Positions 58,710-64,000 of a DNA stretch of 64,000 nt are shown here, in pieces (positions within the stretch are counted from its first letter, which is position 1; each line of letters begins with the position of its first letter). The position numbers were made by a program, and so were the translations under genes. The DNA lies in NCBI RefSeq assembly GCF_000348985.1, contig NC_035926.1, positions 558,001 through 622,000 on the forward strand, written 5' to 3'. Under the pieces are notes generated by a model, which was given only the letters and a program-made list of their open reading frames with translations, ran no database searches and was not told the DNA's origin. This stretch comes from Huiozyma naganishii CBS 8797. Its lineage: Eukaryota > Ascomycota > Saccharomycetes > Saccharomycetales > Saccharomycetaceae.

Positions 58710-60212
58710 ATGTTCTTCCCTAAAAAGTTACTCGGTTTGAAGCATGAGACTCCGACATACAGCTTGAAAAAGATTGGACTCATCATTGTGCTTGCTGGGT
58801 TTTTAGTAGGTCTCGAGATGACCTCTTTGACAGTTTTAATTTCCGATGTGGAAATCATGAAGTACCTGGGTGATCCGAGTCCCATTATCCAGGGTACACT
58901 TGTCGCCGCAAATATCGTAGGTGGTTTATTCGGGTGTGTACTATACACTTTGCTGCTGAATCGGTACGGACGGGTCGAACTTTTCCAATTGGGCTGCATC
59001 ATTTGGTTTTCCGGGTGTTTCATATCGAGTGCTGTGATCGACGTGTGGGTGCTGATCCTGTCACGGTTCATGCGGGGGCTTACGGTGGGGATGTACAGTG
59101 TGCTTTTATCCAGTTACACGATTGAACTGTTCCCGCAGTCAAAACGAAACGTGGTACTAGCCTTGACACAGCTGGCAAACAGCTGCGGGATGCTCGTGAT
59201 GTACTACGCATCGATGGCGTCTCTTTTGGTCCCCCCTGGAAGCTCGTTCCGAATAGTGTTCGCGATCGAGTGTGTACCAGGGGTGGTGCTGTACATAATT
59301 TCGATCTGGTTGCCAGAGTCCCCCAGTTGGCTGGTTAAGCAATCGCAGTTTGGACGTGGTCAATTTATACAGAACGAAATTGCGGTGCGGTACAACGAGA
59401 AGCGGGACTTGCAAAACAGGTTACCGATACTACATAAAGTGGAACTGTGCGAGATGTACTGCGAGGAGAGTGACCAGGGGAGTTTTCGGAGTATTTTTCG
59501 GCGACCACAATTGCCCTTCACGCTTTTCGGAGTGCTGTTGCAACTGGTCATCCAGTGCAGTGGGATCAATTTCCTACTGTACTACGTGAATTTCTTCATG
59601 GAGATGATCGGGCTCGATGGGTCAACCAAGTTTCTGAGCGGTGCGATCCCGTTTTGGATAATGTTCCTGTTGAGCAGTGTACCCGTCTGTTTCATTAACA
59701 AAGTGAACAAAAGGTTTGTGATTGTGTGTGGGGTCGTGGTGCTGGGCAGCATCATGGTGACTGTTTCCGTGCTGATGCGGGTTTACGGACACGAGGCGAG
59801 CCTCCCCGGTATGTTTTGGGTCGTCGAAAACTTCAAGATCGGTGCTGTCATATTGGGTCTATGTTTCCTGTTCATTGGCACATTTGCACTTTCCCTAAGC
59901 TCCATGGTCTGGATATACACGAACGAGGTGTTGCCGCCAAGGGGGAAGAGCAAGAACCTTGCCTTCTGCATGTGTTCTGGCTGGTGTTGCAACTTTGTGA
60001 TAACATTACTAGCCCCTACTCTCATCGAGCAGTTGAAATGGGCCGTTTTCTTGCTATTCGGCTGCACCAGTTTTGTACTTGCCCTAGTGATTGCCTTTGG
60101 GGCACCTCGGCACGATCACATTAGACAAGAGGAGGAGAAGAAGGAAGAGTCTAAGGATACGAGCCCAACAGAGAGTAACACAGAGCCCATTCAAATGACG
60201 GAATGGGTATAG
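58710..60212 (+). CDS. Sugar-porter family transporter, YFL040W-type
   Basis: A 500-residue major-facilitator protein with about twelve membrane helices. Family motifs include NRYGRVELF after helix 2, PESPSWL after helix 6 (usually PESPRWL) and GINFLLYYVNFF in helix 7 (usual form QxxGxNxxxYY). The second charged motif is poorly conserved, so it may not be a standard hexose carrier. S. cerevisiae YFL040W (540 residues), a transporter of unknown substrate, sits between FET5 and ACT1-YPT1, and the same slot is used here. VPS73/YBR241C-like proteins are the alternative. Confidence 0.82.
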   Translation: MFFPKKLLGLKHETPTYSLKKIGLIIVLAGFLVGLEMTSLTVLISDVEIMKYLGDPSPIIQGTLVAANIVGGLFGCVLYTLLLNRYGRVELFQLGCIIWFSGCFISSAVIDVWVLILSRFMRGLTVGMYSVLLSSYTIELFPQSKRNVVLALTQLANSCGMLVMYYASMASLLVPPGSSFRIVFAIECVPGVVLYIISIWLPESPSWLVKQSQFGRGQFIQNEIAVRYNEKRDLQNRLPILHKVELCEMYCEESDQGSFRSIFRRPQLPFTLFGVLLQLVIQCSGINFLLYYVNFFMEMIGLDGSTKFLSGAIPFWIMFLLSSVPVCFINKVNKRFVIVCGVVVLGSIMVTVSVLMRVYGHEASLPGMFWVVENFKIGAVILGLCFLFIGTFALSLSSMVWIYTNEVLPPRGKSKNLAFCMCSGWCCNFVITLLAPTLIEQLKWAVFLLFGCTSFVLALVIAFGAPRHDHIRQEEEKKEESKDTSPTESNTEPIQMTEWV

Positions 60213-60437
60213 CCCAGCATATAAATAATAGAGTTTACTGCATATAATAATAGTAGGGGTTGCTACATATAACAATAGTGATAGAGTTGAAGTAATACGA
60301 AGGACGACGAGGACAACATACATAATGTATAACGTGGTAGAACCTACATTTTTGAGACGACGAGGAGGTTGCTCATGTGTGCTGTTTGCTGTTTGCTGCG
60401 TGCTTGTGTATTACAATAGATTATAGAAGTTGTTGTT

Positions 60438-61076
60438 TCAACAGCACCCGCTGGACTGGTTGGTCAAGCTCTGGCCGTTGAGGTTTACGTTCTTGTTGGC
60501 GTTCTGTTGATTGTTCCCGGCCTGTCCGTTGGCCCCATTCTGTAGCTTCTGTTGAGCCATGGACTCCTTGATCTGTCTTGCCATGGTCAAGAAGGCCTCC
60601 TCGACGTTTGTAGAGTCCAGTGCCGAAGTCTCCAAAAAGGGCATGTTGTTAGCATCGGCAAACTCCTTCGCCACGTCGTACTCGACGACACGCTTGTCGT
60701 TCAAGTCGCATTTGTTCCCCACAAGCAACTTGAGCACCGTAGATGTTGCGTACCTGTCGATCTCTTGCAACCACATCTTGACCCCATCGAACGAATCCTG
60801 GTCCGTCACATCGTACACAATAATAATCCCGTGGGACCCCCTGTAGTATGAGCTTGTGATGGTTCTGAAACGCTCTTGCCCCGCAGTATCCCAAATCTGC
60901 AACTTCACCGTCTTCCCGTCCAGTTCGACGGTCTTGATCTTGAAGTCCACCCCAATGGTGGAAATGTAATCGTTCGTGTACGTGTCATCAGAGAACCTCA
61001 GCAGCAGACAAGACTTCCCTACCCCAGAGTTCCCTATCAATAGTAGTTTGAACAAATAATCGTATTCGCTATTCAT
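60438..61076 (-). CDS. YPT1: Rab GTPase Ypt1
   Basis: A 212-residue Rab1-type GTPase (206 in S. cerevisiae, YFL038C). P-loop GNSGVGKS (15-22), effector TIGVDFKI, switch [15 protein letters not shown] (near 121) and SAL motifs are intact. The C-terminus SGCC carries two prenylated cysteines. Ypt1 controls ER-to-Golgi traffic and autophagy. The ATG at 61076 gives [15 protein letters not shown], the family start. It is divergent from TUB2, as in S. cerevisiae, but ACT1 is missing on its other side. Confidence 0.98.
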   Translation of the reverse strand: MNSEYDYLFKLLLIGNSGVGKSCLLLRFSDDTYTNDYISTIGVDFKIKTVELDGKTVKLQIWDTAGQERFRTITSSYYRGSHGIIIVYDVTDQDSFDGVKMWLQEIDRYATSTVLKLLVGNKCDLNDKRVVEYDVAKEFADANNMPFLETSALDSTNVEEAFLTMARQIKESMAQQKLQNGANGQAGNNQQNANKNVNLNGQSLTNQSSGCC

Positions 61077-61679
61077 CCTGGTATTTCCCCTCAAAATATA
61101 AGTCTCACTCTCTGAAAGAACAACTGCTTCTGCTCAAGAAAACCAGACGTATCCCTTTGCAACACAGCTCACTGTACCACCCCTGCAAAAAACCGGTAAA
61201 TCACAAGTCTACCTATCTTTATACCGTCAGTTCTGTATTTGTGTCCTGTGTGTGTATTTTATTTCTTTTCGGTCAGAGTTCCCATCTCAAGAAAAAAACA
61301 GAATCCGGGTAACAAAAATAAAAACAATGCACGTGACCGGGTGTCACGTGCTAATCACATACAAACCCAGACACCCAGTCACGTGACAAACGCGCACCAT
61401 CACGTGATTGGCCGCCTATTCAACCCAGACACCCTATAACAGATCACTTTCCACGGCAGTTTTGAATGATTTCCCAAAAGGGAAAACAAAAACAAAACAA
61501 CAAAAATATGACAAAAAAAAGAAAAAAAAATAAGAAATTGGAAACTGAAAAAAGATCACTGAAAACACACACACGAGGAATAAACAAACACGTTCTCTTG
61601 CTATATACAAGAGAGGTTGAGAAGGGGAACCACACACATATACACACAGTACAGATACACATCGCCGCCCCAACAGATA
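61077..61679. promoter_or_regulatory. YPT1-TUB2 divergent promoter with four CACGTG boxes
   Basis: A 603-bp region. CACGTG occurs at 61330-61335, 61345-61350, 61380-61385 and 61401-61406, most in the context TCACGTG, the Cbf1/E-box form. CGGGTAA at 61306-61312 is a Reb1 motif just beside them. An A-rich tract (about 61484-61540) lies on the TUB2 side. Confidence 0.7.
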
Positions 61680-63083
61680 ATGAGAGAGATTATTCACATT
61701 TCTACAGGACAGTGTGGTAACCAGATCGGTGCTGCGTTCTGGGAGACGATCTGCTCAGAACACGGGCTGGACTTCAACGGCGCGTATAACGGGACATCGC
61801 ACCTGCAGAAGGACAAGCTGGGTGTCTACTTCAGCGAGGCGACCTCTGGGAAGTATGTCCCGCGTGCGATCAACGTTGATTTGGAGCCTGGGACCATCGA
61901 TGCAGTGAGGAACTCGTCCATTGGTGGGCTGTTCAGACCGGATAACTACATATTTGGGCAATCCTCCGCGGGGAACGTGTGGGCTAAGGGCCACTACACA
62001 GAGGGTGCTGAGTTGGTGGAGAGTGTTATGGACGTGATTCGCAGGGAGGCGGAAGGGTGTGACTCGCTGCAGGGGTTCCAGATCACGCACTCGCTCGGTG
62101 GTGGGACCGGGTCAGGAATGGGTACACTCCTCATCTCCAGGATCAGGGAGGAGTTCCCGGACAGGATGATGGCCACTTTTTCCGTGCTACCATCGCCAAA
62201 GACGTCCGATACAGTCGTCGAACCGTACAACGCAACTTTGTCCGTGCACCAACTGGTAGAACACTCGGATGAGACTTTCTGCATAGATAACGAGGCGCTA
62301 TACGATATCTGCCAGAGAACTTTGAAACTGAATCAACCATCGTATGGGGACCTCAACAATCTCGTCTCGAGCGTCATGTCCGGTGTTACAACCTCGCTCC
62401 GTTTCCCAGGGCAATTGAACTCAGATCTAAGGAAACTAGCCGTCAACTTGGTGCCCTTCCCAAGACTGCACTTCTTCATGTGCGGGTACGCTCCATTGAC
62501 CGCATTGGGGTCCAAACAGTTCCGTTCGCTTACGGTGCCTGAACTGACGCAACAGATGTTCGACGCAAGAAACATGATGGCAGCATCAGACCCAAGAAAG
62601 GGCAGGTACTTGACCGTAGCTGCGTTCTTTAGGGGGAACGTCTCCGTGAAGGAGGTCGAGGACGAAATGCACAAAGTACAAACGAGAAACTCAGACTACT
62701 TCGTCGAGTGGATCCCCAACAACGTGCAAACTGCCGTTTGCTCCGTTGCTCCAAAGGACCTTGACATGGCAGCAACGTTCGTCGGGAACTCCACAGCGAT
62801 CCAGCAACTGTTCAAGCGTGTCGGTGACCAATTCACAGCCATGTTCAACAGAAAGGCTTTCTTGCACTGGTACACTTCAGAAGGTATGGAGGAAATGGAA
62901 TTCTCGGAGGCTCAGTCAAACATGAATGATCTAGTGAACGAGTACCAACAGTACCAGGAAGCTACTGTGGACGATGAGGAGGACATGGACGCACTAGAGT
63001 ACGAGGAACAACACACACAGCAGGCTGACACCACTCAACACCATGAAACTGCAGAACAACCAATGCAAGAAGAATTCGCTTAA
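61680..63083 (+). CDS. TUB2: Beta-tubulin
   Basis: A 467-residue beta-tubulin (457 in S. cerevisiae, YFL037W). It starts with the conserved MREI, and the GTP-binding tubulin signature GGGTGSGMG lies near 139-147. [15 protein letters not shown] and [10 protein letters not shown] are further family landmarks. The C-terminal tail (about 430-467) begins with acidic residues but then becomes Gln/His/Thr-rich, which is unusual and makes the protein about ten residues longer. Tub2 pairs with alpha-tubulin in all microtubules. The ATG at 61680 is set by homology. Confidence 0.98.
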   Translation: MREIIHISTGQCGNQIGAAFWETICSEHGLDFNGAYNGTSHLQKDKLGVYFSEATSGKYVPRAINVDLEPGTIDAVRNSSIGGLFRPDNYIFGQSSAGNVWAKGHYTEGAELVESVMDVIRREAEGCDSLQGFQITHSLGGGTGSGMGTLLISRIREEFPDRMMATFSVLPSPKTSDTVVEPYNATLSVHQLVEHSDETFCIDNEALYDICQRTLKLNQPSYGDLNNLVSSVMSGVTTSLRFPGQLNSDLRKLAVNLVPFPRLHFFMCGYAPLTALGSKQFRSLTVPELTQQMFDARNMMAASDPRKGRYLTVAAFFRGNVSVKEVEDEMHKVQTRNSDYFVEWIPNNVQTAVCSVAPKDLDMAATFVGNSTAIQQLFKRVGDQFTAMFNRKAFLHWYTSEGMEEMEFSEAQSNMNDLVNEYQQYQEATVDDEEDMDALEYEEQHTQQADTTQHHETAEQPMQEEFA

Positions 63084-63386
63084 TCTGACATCGCTTTATC
63101 CCCCCCTCCTCAAATTGAGGAAAAAAGCCAAAGGAACGAGAAGAACATGAGGGTGGAAAACGTTCTTCTTTTACTTCCAAAATCAACAACAACGACATAC
63201 AACTATATGCATGTGTATATACGTACCGGTCCTTTTTGTTTGTTATTTTATACTTCACCACCTTTCCATACCTTCTACCCTTGCGGAGCTCTCTAAAGAA
63301 ATATTAATAAGTTTGCAACAATATATACTCTTATTAATCTGATTGTAATGCAATACGCCAGAAGTGAGATGCGGCACTGACCGATG
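63084..63386. other. TUB2 3' region
   Basis: A 303-bp AT-rich gap between the convergent TUB2 and the unrecognised gene. It should hold 3' ends of both; nothing else is seen. Confidence 0.5.
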
Positions 63387-63770
63387 TCAACAGTACATTC
63401 TTTCGTATGAGAAGAATGCAACGATGGCTACATCAGAGGTGATACACGCTATGATAATTCCCAACAGGGACAAATTGCAACCGCTCGACTCGCCTTCCAC
63501 CCCCCAATCCGACGTCTCGTAAAAATGTATACGGAGATATATAAAACAGAACACTTGAAGGATATGCACGGCACCGTAGTACGTCCAGGGATGTTGAGTG
63601 CCTCGGAACACGAATGCCAAAAGGAAAATCACAAGGTCGTTAAAGTAGGCACAACAAATGGAAAACGTGTACAAGTTGTCCGGAGGGGCGTTCGCACAGG
63701 CATCGCTCCTTGAGTAGTCTTGTTTCTCTATATCCATATTATCTAGGGTGCTTGAACTGGGGGAAGCCAT
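63387..63770 (-). CDS. Unrecognised small membrane protein
   Basis: A 127-residue frame from the ATG at 63770. After a polar N-terminus (1-33) come about three hydrophobic segments: YTFSICCAYFNDLVIFLLAF, WTYYGAVHILQVFCFIYL and LLGIIIACITSDVAIVAFF. It is Cys- and Tyr-rich and ends in ERMYC. In S. cerevisiae the gene after TUB2 is RPO41, which this is not. I do not recognise the family. It may be lineage-specific, or a chance frame; the regular spacing of membrane segments favours a real gene. Confidence 0.4.
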   Translation of the reverse strand: MASPSSSTLDNMDIEKQDYSRSDACANAPPDNLYTFSICCAYFNDLVIFLLAFVFRGTQHPWTYYGAVHILQVFCFIYLRIHFYETSDWGVEGESSGCNLSLLGIIIACITSDVAIVAFFSYERMYC

Positions 63771-64000
63771 GGCGTAGTCAATCCCGAGTGTTGATGTTCC
63801 GCTCACTAGTGAGCACTACCAACTGGAACCCACTTTTGATATTTCAAATTGTAAAAGGCAAAACACAAACACACAGATATTGTAGCAACGATATTCCCAC
63901 CGTCAAAATATACGTGGCAACTTGAAACACACAGCATTGGATTTAGTTTTATAGATATATATGTATAGTAGCAGTAGTAGTACGGAAGAAATGGGCGGTT

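Overview
The window is nuclear DNA of a budding yeast of the family Saccharomycetaceae. It carries 36 protein-coding genes that can be recognised by family, one unrecognised small membrane-protein gene at the right end, and one tRNA-Ala(AGC) gene. Nearly every gene has a clear Saccharomyces cerevisiae counterpart, there is a single spliced gene (COF1), and an HO mating-type endonuclease is present. HO plus the gene order points to a species that descends from the whole-genome duplication but has sorted its duplicates differently from S. cerevisiae. Neighbours that lie on two S. cerevisiae chromosomes are interleaved here (YDL with YNL genes, YFL with YLR genes), while many genes expected between them are missing. 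The fairly high GC content of the middle part would suit a Kazachstania species such as K. naganishii; this species guess is inference only.

Layout. (1) 0-12 kb, YPL263-YPL272 block: an acyltransferase-like gene cut by the window edge, KEL3, ATP15, MDL2, KAR9, PLC1. (2) 12-20.3 kb, AT-rich: a 1.9 kb gene-poor stretch, then HO, PTP1, BRE4. (3) 20.3-39 kb, GC-rich in its first 15 kb, mixed YDL23x/YNL2xx block: MFG1, IES2, GYP7, YPD1, PHO13, ADE12, GUD1, CNM67/ADY3, URE2, ZWF1, LRG1. (4) 39-42 kb: COF1 with its intron, followed by a 1.27 kb intergenic stretch with strong hairpins and paired Tbf1-like sites, a candidate non-coding RNA locus. (5) 42-63 kb, mixed YFL04x/YLR06x-07x block: SWP82, EMP47, RGD2, FMP32, SEC53, RFU1, a LAM5/LAM6 sterol transporter, FET5, SPC3, tRNA-Ala, two tandem GST-domain genes related to eEF1B-gamma, a YFL040W-type sugar porter, YPT1, TUB2, and the unrecognised gene.

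Functionally this is a housekeeping region and I see no operon-like system. Themes that do cluster are purine and nitrogen metabolism (ADE12, GUD1, URE2, with tandem GATAAG sites between ADE12 and GUD1), secretion and glycosylation (EMP47, SEC53, SPC3, YPT1, GYP7), and spindle or microtubule function (KAR9, CNM67, TUB2). No transposon, viral element or CRISPR array was seen.

Three genes (PHO13, URE2, SWP82) are broken by single-base changes in short homopolymers, and an NNN lies inside URE2. This looks more like draft-sequence error than gene decay. The most interesting items are the candidate structured RNA at 40.9-41.4 kb, four CACGTG boxes in 77 bp between YPT1 and TUB2, a URE2 without the Asn-rich prion domain, an MFG1 frame with no ATG where its homology begins, and the absence of ACT1 next to YPT1.
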